Shown in pieces: positions 49,238 through 57,476 of a DNA stretch of 64,000 nt. Location: assembly GCF_017942085.1 (NCBI RefSeq), contig NZ_JAGKSP010000001.1:992001-1056000 (forward strand). Reading direction: 5' to 3'. Below the pieces are notes generated by a model. The model was not told where the DNA came from. It saw only the letters and a program-made list of their open reading frames with translations, and made no database searches. Source of the DNA: Paenibacillus lignilyticus (GTDB taxonomy: Bacteria; Bacillota; Bacilli; Paenibacillales; Paenibacillaceae). Positions within the stretch are counted from its first letter, which is position 1. The number at the start of each line of letters is the position of its first letter. The position numbers and the translations under genes are program-made.

Positions 49238-50281
49238 GTGCCTACATTGAAAGATATCGCTGAACGCGTAGGCGTTTCTATTTCGACAGTTTCTCGGGCC
49301 ATTAGTGACGACACGAGCCGACCTGTGAGTGAGGAAACGAAACGTAAAATAAGAGGTGTCGCTGTCGAACTGGGATACAAGCTTGCTGATTCAGACCATC
49401 CCGAGGCTCAGAGCAGTACTCCATTGAAGCAAGTCGTATGTATCATCCCCCAGTCCCTTATGGGAGATCATCCTTATTTCTCGCAAGTACTGGAAGGCTT
49501 CCACAGGAAAATGAATGAACTTGGGCAGCCCCCGGTCATCGTTCGTACCGTTGAGGAATTAAAGGATATGCAGCGTCTTGCAGCCATGCTTGGAGAAGCA
49601 AGCGTGAAGGGAGTTCTCGCTGTCAGCTGGTACGACGAAGAATTATTCAAGCTGATGCATAAGGAAGGTATCGTCCTTCTTGGCGTGAGCTTAAATGATG
49701 AATCCTTGTCTGTGCCGGTAGTCGACTGCGATCGCGTAGCTGCAGCCCGAATGGTTATTCGCCATCTTGTGGAGCAGGGGCATACGAGAATCGGTTACAT
49801 AGGCGGACCTGCCTTCTACCGAAAGATGGAGAACGATGAGCGGTATATCGGCTATCAATTCTCTATGCTGCAGTCCAATCTCACCATCAATCCGGATTGG
49901 GTCATCGACACCAACTGGAACGTGAACGACAGCTATACCCGAATGACCCAAATGCTCCTGCGTGTACCGAAGTCCGATTGGCCAACCGCGATTTTCTGTG
50001 CGAGCGATATGCTTGCTATCCCTGCCATGCGAGCCGCTCTGGAGAAGGAATGCCGTGTTCCGGAGGACATTGCCTTTGTTGGAATGGACAATATTGCCTT
50101 CGCTCAATATACATCTCCTCCACTTTCATCTATTGATGTTCCCAAATTCGAAATCGGCAGAATAGCGGCGAAGGCGATGGTGGATTACTTAGATGGTCAC
50201 TATTCGATTCCGCCCAAAATATTGCTTCCGTGCTCCTTGATCGTCAGAGAGTCATCAGACTATCATCGAAATGCGAACTAA
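49238..50281 (+). CDS. LacI-family regulator of the polyuronate locus
   Basis: 347 residues. The N-terminal helix-turn-helix and hinge are typical (TLKDIAERVGVSISTVSRAI, KRKIRGVAVELGY), followed by a periplasmic-binding-protein-like ligand domain (VVCIIPQSLMGDHPYFSQVL, GHTRIGYIGG, IFCASDMLAIPAMRAA, TSPPLSSIDVPKFEIG). The GTG at 49238 has AAGGAGG 8 bp upstream. It is divergent from kduI and upstream of the importer operon, so either or both may be targets. The palindrome core AAGCGCTTAA before the importer is a candidate site. Confidence 0.92.
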   Translation: MPTLKDIAERVGVSISTVSRAISDDTSRPVSEETKRKIRGVAVELGYKLADSDHPEAQSSTPLKQVVCIIPQSLMGDHPYFSQVLEGFHRKMNELGQPPVIVRTVEELKDMQRLAAMLGEASVKGVLAVSWYDEELFKLMHKEGIVLLGVSLNDESLSVPVVDCDRVAAARMVIRHLVEQGHTRIGYIGGPAFYRKMENDERYIGYQFSMLQSNLTINPDWVIDTNWNVNDSYTRMTQMLLRVPKSDWPTAIFCASDMLAIPAMRAALEKECRVPEDIAFVGMDNIAFAQYTSPPLSSIDVPKFEIGRIAAKAMVDYLDGHYSIPPKILLPCSLIVRESSDYHRNAN

Positions 50282-50311
50282 TTTGTTTGTCCAATTGAGT
50301 TGTTCACTATA

Positions 50312-50346
50312 GAAAGCCCGACGGTTTGCGCCGTTGGGCTTTTTAA
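50312..50346 (+). terminator. Terminator of the lacI-type gene
   Basis: AAAGCCCGACGG pairs with CCGTTGGGCTTT around TTTGCG, followed by TTTAATTT. It separates the regulator transcript from the importer operon. Confidence 0.85.
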
Positions 50347-50420
50347 TTTGCACAAACGCCAAATTCAGCCATGAATATATCCAAAAAAATCGATGTGAAT
50401 TTACGCGAATTCAGTTATAT

Positions 50421-50627
50421 TTTTGGATAAATAATCGGATTATTTGGATAAAATTAAGCAAAACTTTATGAGAATTGACCATCAAACACATTGAAAGCGC
50501 TTAATTTTATGATAGAATATTGAAACACAAACCGATATCAAGGAGAAAATACAGCTTTTTCAGCGGATTAATCACACATCCAAACAATCCGCAAGATTTT
50601 CCAAAATTTCAATGTTTTTTGGATAAA
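50421..50627 (+). repeat. TTTTGGATAAA elements in the importer leader
   Basis: The 10-mer TTTGGATAAA occurs at 50422, 50443 and 50618, with an inverted partial copy near 50378. The first two are 21 bp apart (two helical turns) and lie 40-70 bp upstream of the first promoter's -35. The third ends 4 bp before the -35 of the second. This arrangement suits a DNA-binding activator. No gene is present in 50348-50740; this stretch is all regulatory leader. Confidence 0.45.
50491..50518 (+). promoter_or_regulatory. Promoter P1 of the importer operon with overlapping cre/LacI site
   Basis: TTGAAA (50491-50496), a 16-bp spacer and TAGAAT (50513-50518). The -35 overlaps TGAAAGCGCTTAAT (50492-50505), which matches 12 of 14 positions of the CcpA cre consensus and contains the LacI-type core also seen at 72-83. 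A protein bound there would block polymerase, giving glucose or LacI-mediated repression. Confidence 0.55.
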
Positions 50628-50631
50628 ACGA

Positions 50632-50661
50632 TTGACAGTTTATTCCCAAACCCCCTATGAT
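50632..50661 (+). promoter_or_regulatory. Promoter P2 of the importer operon
   Basis: A consensus TTGACA (50632-50637), an 18-bp spacer and TATGAT (50656-50661), 80 bp before the first permease gene. It is a stronger core promoter than P1 and is not covered by the palindrome. Confidence 0.6.
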
Positions 50662-50740
50662 AGGTGCATGTCATTAAACATAACATAGAGATCGATCGGA
50701 GAGGCACACAAGGATTAAATTACAGACGAGGTGATAAGAA

Positions 50741-51709
50741 ATGGCTATCCGAACTGCCCAGGCTCTGCAAACTCCCATTCGGACGACTACCAAAACGGGA
50801 AAGAGAAAAGCCTTCTGGAATCGTATCTTTCGAAATTGGCAGCTCTATCTGCTCATTTCACCTGTTCTCGCCTACTTCATCGTGTTCAAGTACATCCCCA
50901 TGTATGGTGTTCAGATTGCATTCAAGGATTTCATCGCGAACAAAGGGATTTGGGGAAGCCCTTGGGTTGGCTTTGATCATTTTCATCGGTTATTCAATAG
51001 CTACTTCTTCAAACGCTTAATCAGCAATACGGTCGGTCTCGGCCTTTATTCACTCGCAGTAGGATTCCCCATTCCGATCCTCCTCGCTCTTCTGATGAAC
51101 GAAGTTCGAGCAGAGAAGTTCAAGAAATTTGTTCAAACCGTTACCTATGCACCACACTTCTTATCCACCGTTGTAGTGGTTGGCATGATGATGATGTTCC
51201 TGAATCCACGGTACGGTCTAGTTAACACCATGATCGAACTGTTTGGGGGCAATCCGATTAACTTCCTCACCGAGCCCTCCTGGTTTAAAACCTTATATGT
51301 GATGTCCTCTGTCTGGCAGACGACAGGTTGGAGCTCTATCATCTATCTGGCCGCGCTCGCTGGCGTAGATCATCAATTGCATGAAGCGGCTCGCGTAGAC
51401 GGTGCAACTCGGCTGCAGCGCATTTGGCATATTAACATCCCCAGCATCCTGCCGACAATTATCATTCTGTTCATTTTGGAGCTCGGAAACGTGATGTCGA
51501 TCGGCTTCGAGAAGGTACTGCTTATGCAAAATACGTTAAATATGGGTAGCTCGGACATTATTGATACCTACGTCTACAGAAGCGGCATTCAGGAGGCAGA
51601 TTTCAGCTTCTCAACCGCAGTCGGACTATTCAGCTCCATCATTAATTTCGCCCTTCTGGTCAGTGTCAACTCGATATCCAAACGACTTAGTAAAACCAGC
51701 TTATGGTAA
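50741..51709 (+). CDS. ABC permease, LplB/YteP family
   Basis: 322 residues with six membrane helices. N-terminal LYLLISPVLAYFIVFKYIPMYG and GVQIAFKDF are typical of the LplB group, which pairs with an LplC-type permease and a large LplA-type binding protein for oligosaccharides from pectin or other uronates. The EAA loop is HEAARVDGATRLQRIWHINIP (about 212-232). GAGGTGAT precedes the ATG. It is the first gene of the importer operon, under P1 and P2. Confidence 0.92.
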   Translation: MAIRTAQALQTPIRTTTKTGKRKAFWNRIFRNWQLYLLISPVLAYFIVFKYIPMYGVQIAFKDFIANKGIWGSPWVGFDHFHRLFNSYFFKRLISNTVGLGLYSLAVGFPIPILLALLMNEVRAEKFKKFVQTVTYAPHFLSTVVVVGMMMMFLNPRYGLVNTMIELFGGNPINFLTEPSWFKTLYVMSSVWQTTGWSSIIYLAALAGVDHQLHEAARVDGATRLQRIWHINIPSILPTIIILFILELGNVMSIGFEKVLLMQNTLNMGSSDIIDTYVYRSGIQEADFSFSTAVGLFSSIINFALLVSVNSISKRLSKTSLW

Positions 51710-51721
51710 GGAGGTGTATGA

Positions 51722-52606
51722 ATGGCTGATCAGACCCGAGGTGACCGCTTCTTTAGCTTCATAACGTATTCCTTGTTAATCCTTGTCGTGATTGCCGTGC
51801 TTTATCCGCTTGTATTTGTCCTAAGTGCCTCATTTAGCGATCCCCAATACATAATGAGCGGCGAGATTCTGCTTTGGCCGAAAGGATTGACGCTGGATTC
51901 CTACAGTAAAATCTTCCTCAACAGCGACATTGTCAGAAGTTTCGGCAACACGCTTCTGTACACCTCGCTTGGTACGTTCATTAACCTGCTGATGACGATA
52001 TGCGGTGCTTATCCTTTGTCGCGGCGTGATTTTGTCGGACGCAATGTGATCATGGCCCTGCTCGTATTCACGATGTTTTTCAGCGGCGGCCTCATCCCGA
52101 CCTTTATTCTTGTCAAAAAGCTCGGCATGCTGAATACCCTGTGGGTTATGGTCATTCCAAGCGCGGTATCGATCTGGAATATTATCATCATGCGTACATT
52201 CTTCCAGCAGACCATTCCCGGTGAGCTGCAGGAAGCAGCGACAATCGATGGCTGCTCCAATTTTCAAATTTTACGCAAGGTAGTCCTTCCTTTGTCCATG
52301 CCCATCATTGCAGTAACGATTCTCTTCTATGCGGTTGGTCATTGGAATGCGTTCTTCAATGCCCTCCTCTACTTATCTGATAAAAGCAAGTTCCCGCTGC
52401 AGCTCATTCTGCGCGAAATCCTTATACAAGGTCAAACGGATGACATGATCAAAGCGTCTACGGAATCCGCAATTAAGCAGCAGCGTGCCGTTGAAGGCAT
52501 CAAGTACGCCGTTCTCGTCGTTGCTAACATTCCGATGCTTATCCTCTATCCATTCCTTCAACGTTATTTTGTAAAAGGCATTATGATAGGCGCCATAAAA
52601 GGATAA
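51722..52606 (+). CDS. ABC permease, LplC/YtcP family
   Basis: 294 residues with six membrane helices. VLYPLVFVLSASFSDPQYIMSGEI near the N-terminus is a family feature. The EAA loop is QEAATIDGCSNFQILRKVVLP (about 170-190), and the C-terminus is QRYFVKGIMIGAIKG. It starts 12 bp after the LplB-type stop with AAGGAGGTG. It forms the channel with that protein. Confidence 0.92.
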   Translation: MADQTRGDRFFSFITYSLLILVVIAVLYPLVFVLSASFSDPQYIMSGEILLWPKGLTLDSYSKIFLNSDIVRSFGNTLLYTSLGTFINLLMTICGAYPLSRRDFVGRNVIMALLVFTMFFSGGLIPTFILVKKLGMLNTLWVMVIPSAVSIWNIIIMRTFFQQTIPGELQEAATIDGCSNFQILRKVVLPLSMPIIAVTILFYAVGHWNAFFNALLYLSDKSKFPLQLILREILIQGQTDDMIKASTESAIKQQRAVEGIKYAVLVVANIPMLILYPFLQRYFVKGIMIGAIKG

Positions 52607-52652
52607 TTCCTTTGCGTGGATATAAATTGGATGGCTAAGGGAGGAAGAAACA

Positions 52653-54305
52653 ATGAAGGTTGCAAAAATGGGGAGTATTCTGTTGTCCTGCGCACTATCG
52701 GTATCCATGGTCTCTGCCTGCAGCAGCAATAACGGGAACAACAATGGCACTGGCTCCGCGACGAACCATGCAACGAGCGCACCTGCAAGCAAAGAAGAAG
52801 TAGCCGGGCTGAACACCGCTGGCTTCCCGATCGTGAATGACAAAATTACAGTGAAAGGGTTCGCAGCGAAGCTATTTGCCAATGCGGACTGGAACAATCT
52901 GAAGCTGTGGCAGGAATACGAGAAGATGACCAACGTTCATATGGTTTGGGACACCACACAGAAAGACAGTCTCAAGGAAAAACGGAATATATTGCTCGCA
53001 GGCGGCGAATATCCAGAATTGTTTTATGCGTCCGCCTTTTCCCGCTCCGATCTGTTCAAATACGGGAAGCAAGGCGTATTCGTACCGCTCAACGACCTGA
53101 TCGATAATTATGCACCTAATTTCAAAGCACTCATGGATAAATACCCAATCATCGGAAAAGGCATTACGATGCCGGACGGTAATATCTACGGTCTTCCAAC
53201 TATCTATGATCCTGCATTCAAATCTGTTTTCTATAACACGCCATGGGTCAAGAAAGATTGGCTAGACAAGCTAGGCATTGCAGAGCCGCAAAATCTGGAT
53301 GAATTCTATAACATGCTGAAAGCCTTCAAGGAGAAGGATCCTAACGGCAACAGCAAGCAAGATGAGATTGCTTGGGGCGGTGTAGGTACAACCGGTCTGC
53401 TTGGATACTTGAAGGGCTCCTTCGGTCTTAATAATCACGGCAACTCCAATGCTTATGTCGATACGGATCCTGCAACAGGCAAGCTTCGTTTCGTTGCAAC
53501 GGACCCCAACTACAAGGAGCTGCTCCAATATGTAAACAAGCTGTACAAGGATGGTCTGTTGGAGAAAGATATCGTTTCCGTGCAGAGTGAAGAAATTGAC
53601 GCCAAAGGAACAGGCGGTCTTCTTGCAGTCATCGACAACGTAGATCCTGTGGCCATTTACAATCAACAAGGTTATGTCGGTCTTCCGGTGCTGAAAGGCC
53701 CTCACGGCGATCAGACCTATACGTATATCGGTTCCCCGCTAGGAAACATCGGGATGTTCGTACTGACGGATAAAGCTAAGAATCAAGAGGCAATGATGCG
53801 TTGGATGGATTATTTCTACAGCGAGGAAGGCATCAAATTGTTCTTCATGGGCTGGAAAGATCAAACGTACAAGGAGCAAGCAGACGGTACGGTCGACTAC
53901 ACCGATGAGATCAAGAGCAATCCAAATGGCCTCTCGCTCGATCAAGCTGTCAGCCAATATTTAGTATGGCCCGGCGGCTACTATCCGGGATTTGTAAAAC
54001 AGCAGTTCTTTAAAGGCGCAGAAGGACTTCCAACGTCGGTCGAGAATGCGAAGAAATCCGAAGCACTTACACTTAAGCAGGATCAAATTTGGCCGGCATT
54101 CAATTTCACTAGCGAAGAGCAGACCGAGCTTACGACACTTGCTACCGATATTCAAACTTACGTAGATGAGATGAGAGATAAATTCATCGTAGGCAACGCT
54201 TCATTCGATGAATGGGACAATTATGTTGCAACACTTAACAAAATGGGACTTGATCGTTATATCGCAATCTACCAAGCTGCACTGGATCGTTTCACATCTC
54301 AATAA
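52653..54305 (+). CDS. Large oligosaccharide-binding lipoprotein, LplA/YtcQ family
   Basis: 550 residues. The signal peptide ends in MVSAC (Cys 23), followed by an Asn/Gly/Ser-rich linker. The long mature domain is typical of LplA-type proteins, which are about 100 residues larger than family 1 sugar-binding proteins and accept oligosaccharides (VHMVWDTTQKD, LKEKRNILLAGGEYPELFYA, GVFVPLNDLIDNYAPN, GNIYGLPTIYD). Next to the uronate operon it probably binds unsaturated or uronate-containing oligosaccharides (inference). Confidence 0.92.
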   Translation: MKVAKMGSILLSCALSVSMVSACSSNNGNNNGTGSATNHATSAPASKEEVAGLNTAGFPIVNDKITVKGFAAKLFANADWNNLKLWQEYEKMTNVHMVWDTTQKDSLKEKRNILLAGGEYPELFYASAFSRSDLFKYGKQGVFVPLNDLIDNYAPNFKALMDKYPIIGKGITMPDGNIYGLPTIYDPAFKSVFYNTPWVKKDWLDKLGIAEPQNLDEFYNMLKAFKEKDPNGNSKQDEIAWGGVGTTGLLGYLKGSFGLNNHGNSNAYVDTDPATGKLRFVATDPNYKELLQYVNKLYKDGLLEKDIVSVQSEEIDAKGTGGLLAVIDNVDPVAIYNQQGYVGLPVLKGPHGDQTYTYIGSPLGNIGMFVLTDKAKNQEAMMRWMDYFYSEEGIKLFFMGWKDQTYKEQADGTVDYTDEIKSNPNGLSLDQAVSQYLVWPGGYYPGFVKQQFFKGAEGLPTSVENAKKSEALTLKQDQIWPAFNFTSEEQTELTTLATDIQTYVDEMRDKFIVGNASFDEWDNYVATLNKMGLDRYIAIYQAALDRFTSQ

Positions 54306-54372
54306 ATGAACCACGCGGTGCGAAGCTTCTTTACTGCGAGAGAATGACATATGGAGAAGGAGCACGAAGCTA

Positions 54373-55632
54373 ATGAGTCAATTAACTGCTGTATTGATTG
54401 GTGCCGGCTCTAGAGGTGCAGGGGGCTACGCGCCTTTTGCACTGGATTATCCGCATGAGCTGAAGTTTGTTGCAGTAGCGGAAGCCGATCCGGTGCGTCG
54501 TGATAAAATGGCGCAGGCGCATGGCATCCCGCCCGAGCACTGCTACGAATCCTGGGAGGGTCTGTTGGCACGGCCTCAGCTTGCTAACATTGCCGTCATT
54601 TGCACGCAGGATCGGATGCATTATGAGCCCACTATGCAGGCGTTGAATAAGAAATATCACGTCCTTCTAGAGAAGCCGATGTCGCCGGACCCTCTTGAGT
54701 GTCTGGATATGGAACAAGCGGCCAGAGACAATGATCGTCTGTTATCCATCTGTCATGTGCTGCGCTATACGCCCTTCTGGTTAACAATCAAACAGGCGAT
54801 TACGGATGGACGAATCGGGGAGGTAGCCTCCATTCAGTTGAACGAGAATGTAGGTTATTGGCACATCGCGCACAGCTTCGTTCGCGGCAACTGGAACAAT
54901 TCGGACAAATCCAGTCCGATGATATTGGCCAAATCCTGTCATGATATGGACGTACTCTCCTGGCTCATGGACAAGCCGTGCACCCGAGTCAGCTCCTTTG
55001 GTTCCTTGATGCATTTCAACGCAGACCACGCTCCTGAAGGCTCTGCGGAGCGCTGCCTTGACTGCTCGGTTGAATCTACTTGTCCGTATTCGGCACCTCG
55101 ATTCTATTTGAGCAACCAGTTCAAAGGCTGGGCACGGCATTTCACCCCGGATCTGGTAAAGGAAAATATCGTTCAAGGTATGCGGGAGACCGACTATGGC
55201 CGCTGCGTTTATCGAAGCGATAACAATGTCGTTGACCACCAGGTCGTGAACATGGAATTCGAAGGCGGTGCCACGGCGATGTTCAGCATGTGCGGTTTTA
55301 CGTTCGAGCAGGAGCGGAGAATTCAAATTATGGGCACTCGAGGCGAGCTTCGGGCGGAAGGGGATATAATTACGCTGTACGATTTTCTGACCCGTCAGAA
55401 AACGGAGATTACGATCCCTCCCCAAACAACGGGGCACGGCGGCGGTGATGCCGGGATCGTTCGCAGCTTCATAAATGAAGTGCGGCACTACAACGGACAG
55501 GAAGGTTTAACGTCCGCTGCCGCATCTGTTCTCAGTCACTTAATGGCGTTTGCAGCAGAGGAATCCCGCCTGAATGGCGGGAAGACGATCGTCCTAACGG
55601 ATTATGCGAAAGACTTGGTTGCAGCCAAATAA
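54373..55632 (+). CDS. Gfo/Idh/MocA-family oxidoreductase with a CX2CX5C insertion
   Basis: 419 residues. The NAD(P)-binding site is LIGAGSRGAGGYA (9-20). The catalytic-type lysine is in LLEKPM (EKP 100-102), and the conserved SCHDMDVLSWLM lies at 188-199. Members oxidise or epimerise sugars, including uronic acid derivatives. An insertion at 228-237 holds three Cys (CLDCSVESTC) that could bind zinc. It is the last gene after the importer, 67 bp downstream, so it probably handles an imported sugar. YteT-like proteins occupy the same place in rhamnogalacturonan clusters. Substrate unknown. Confidence 0.88.
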   Translation: MSQLTAVLIGAGSRGAGGYAPFALDYPHELKFVAVAEADPVRRDKMAQAHGIPPEHCYESWEGLLARPQLANIAVICTQDRMHYEPTMQALNKKYHVLLEKPMSPDPLECLDMEQAARDNDRLLSICHVLRYTPFWLTIKQAITDGRIGEVASIQLNENVGYWHIAHSFVRGNWNNSDKSSPMILAKSCHDMDVLSWLMDKPCTRVSSFGSLMHFNADHAPEGSAERCLDCSVESTCPYSAPRFYLSNQFKGWARHFTPDLVKENIVQGMRETDYGRCVYRSDNNVVDHQVVNMEFEGGATAMFSMCGFTFEQERRIQIMGTRGELRAEGDIITLYDFLTRQKTEITIPPQTTGHGGGDAGIVRSFINEVRHYNGQEGLTSAAASVLSHLMAFAAEESRLNGGKTIVLTDYAKDLVAAK

Positions 55633-55648
55633 ATAAGCCGAACATGAT

Positions 55649-55683
55649 AAAGGAGGAGCAAGAGTTATTCTTGCTCCTCCTTT
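55649..55683. terminator. Bidirectional terminator between oxidoreductase and permease genes
   Basis: A 14-bp perfect stem AAAGGAGGAGCAAG/CTTGCTCCTCCTTT with a loop of about 7, between convergent genes. Confidence 0.88.
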
Positions 55684-55709
55684 CTAGTTAGCGATACCTT
55701 TACAGTCCT

Positions 55710-56537
55710 CTAAGACTTCACTGTAATCTGCATCCCTTTAATAAAGTTCTTCTGAAGCGCAAAGAACAGAATTAGCGTCGGAATAGACGTTACCAAGATA
55801 CCGGCCATCAGCGTTGTAATCCCCGTTGAGATGTAGGTGCCCTGCATAGCCGCAAGTCCAGACATGATCGGACGTATATCATCGCTTCGCGTTAAGATTA
55901 ATCCAAAGATCAGATCGTTCCATATAAACGTGAATTGGAATAAGAACAAGACGGAGATCGGCGGCACCAAGAATGGGAAAATGATCCGAAACAGAATCGC
56001 CAATGTGGAATAGCCGTCCAATTGCGCAGCCTCCACATATTCCCGCGAGATCGTCGTCATAAAGTTGCGCAGCAAGAACACGCAGAACGGAATACAGATG
56101 GCGGTATAGAACAGGCACATGCCGAAGAACGTATCATAGATGCCCGCCTTCTGAAACCCCGAGAACAAAGGAACCAGATACATTTGGAAAGGAAAAATGG
56201 TGCCGCTATAAATCAGCAGGAACCAGTAGAACGATCCTTTCAAGCGAAGGACAACCAAGCCGTATGCCGCAAAAGCCGAGATCAGAATGCTGGCCGATGC
56301 CCCCACTATCCCATAGGTAAAGCTATTCTTCACATATTTGGTGAGCTTGCCTGCGTTCAGCGCTTCCTCTACGTTCTGGAAGAAATGAAAACTCTTCGGC
56401 CAGGCCCACATACTTCCATTCATAAAATCGCCTATTGATTTCGTCGAATTCATCAGAACCAATATGACAGGTGCAATCCACAGGATCGCTAACGTGATGA
56501 CAATGATATACTTGATCGCATTTGCAAGACGTTTCAT
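55710..56537 (-). CDS. Carbohydrate ABC permease, MalG/UgpE family (second importer)
   Basis: 275 residues with six membrane helices. The EAA loop is VEAAQLDGYSTLAILFRIIFP (about 170-190), and the C-terminus is QKNFIKGMQITVKS. It starts 4 bp after the stop of its partner permease. Last gene of the second YesM/YesN importer operon. Confidence 0.92.
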   Translation of the reverse strand: MKRLANAIKYIIVITLAILWIAPVILVLMNSTKSIGDFMNGSMWAWPKSFHFFQNVEEALNAGKLTKYVKNSFTYGIVGASASILISAFAAYGLVVLRLKGSFYWFLLIYSGTIFPFQMYLVPLFSGFQKAGIYDTFFGMCLFYTAICIPFCVFLLRNFMTTISREYVEAAQLDGYSTLAILFRIIFPFLVPPISVLFLFQFTFIWNDLIFGLILTRSDDIRPIMSGLAAMQGTYISTGITTLMAGILVTSIPTLILFFALQKNFIKGMQITVKS

Positions 56538-56541
56538 GCCC

Positions 56542-57402
56542 TCACTCCTCCACTATCGTTTTCTTCAAATAAAACCAAGATGCAACAATGGACAATACCG
56601 TTAAGAGAATAGAGATCGCCGCGCCTTGACCAAAGTGGAACAGCATGAAGGATTCGCGATACATGGTTACAGCCAGCGTTTCCGAAGAACGGTACGGCCC
56701 GCCTTGCGTCATGACCCAGATAATATCGAACGTCTTAAAGCTATTCACCAGCGCCAGCCCCATCACAACGATTGTAACCGGGTTTAAGAGAGGCAGCGTT
56801 ATTTTCCAGAACATTTGGAATCGGTTCGCGCCGTCGATCGCGGCAGCCTCGAACGGATCCTTCGGCAATGAACCTAATCCGACGAGGAACAGCAGCATAT
56901 TCGTACCGGCTCCCTGCCATATGGAAGCAACGAGCATCGCGAATGTATTATAGTAAGGCGTGCGCAGCCAATCCTTGACCCAGGATTCAAGCCCCATGTG
57001 CGTAAGCAGGTAGTTAATTCCGCTTGAGGAGAACAGAAAGATCCATATGACGCCGACTACCGTAAGCGACATCGCGTAAGGCATATAGAATAGATTTTTG
57101 AAAAACCGTTGCCCTTTCATTTGCTGCAGCAGAATGCTGAGCAGAAGCCCAAGTCCAACCGGCAGCACCAATGACAGTGCAACCCACATAAACGTATTCT
57201 TCAGCGAAGTAATATACGTTACATCGCTAAACACTTCTATGTAGTTACTCAAACCGACCCAGTGAGATCTCGTTAATCCATCCCAGTCCGTGAAGCTGAT
57301 ATAGAAGGTGTAGATAACGGAGGAAACAAAAAAAACAGTGATCATCAAGGCGGCCGGTAATACGTACAGCAATGCTTCCCCATGTTTCTTGAAGTAGTTC
57401 AT
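56542..57402 (-). CDS. Carbohydrate ABC permease, MalF/UgpA family (second importer)
   Basis: 286 residues with six membrane helices. The EAA loop is FEAAAIDGANRFQMFWKITLP (about 184-204). It pairs with the downstream permease; the ATPase is not local. The gap to the binding-protein gene holds a hairpin. Confidence 0.92.
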   Translation of the reverse strand: MNYFKKHGEALLYVLPAALMITVFFVSSVIYTFYISFTDWDGLTRSHWVGLSNYIEVFSDVTYITSLKNTFMWVALSLVLPVGLGLLLSILLQQMKGQRFFKNLFYMPYAMSLTVVGVIWIFLFSSSGINYLLTHMGLESWVKDWLRTPYYNTFAMLVASIWQGAGTNMLLFLVGLGSLPKDPFEAAAIDGANRFQMFWKITLPLLNPVTIVVMGLALVNSFKTFDIIWVMTQGGPYRSSETLAVTMYRESFMLFHFGQGAAISILLTVLSIVASWFYLKKTIVEE

Positions 57403-57435
57403 TTTGTCACACTCCCATGTGTCCCGATAATAAGC

Positions 57436-57468
57436 AGGGTTAAGAGGCCGCTAACGCCCCTTAACCCT
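57436..57468 (-). terminator. Attenuator-like hairpin between second binding protein and permeases
   Basis: AGGGTTAAG pairs with CTTAACCCT, with inner GGC/GCC pairs, followed on the minus strand by GCTTATTATC. It lies about 10 bp after the binding-protein stop. The T-tail is weak, so partial termination or message protection is likely. Confidence 0.5.
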
Positions 57469-57476
57469 ATCGTCTA

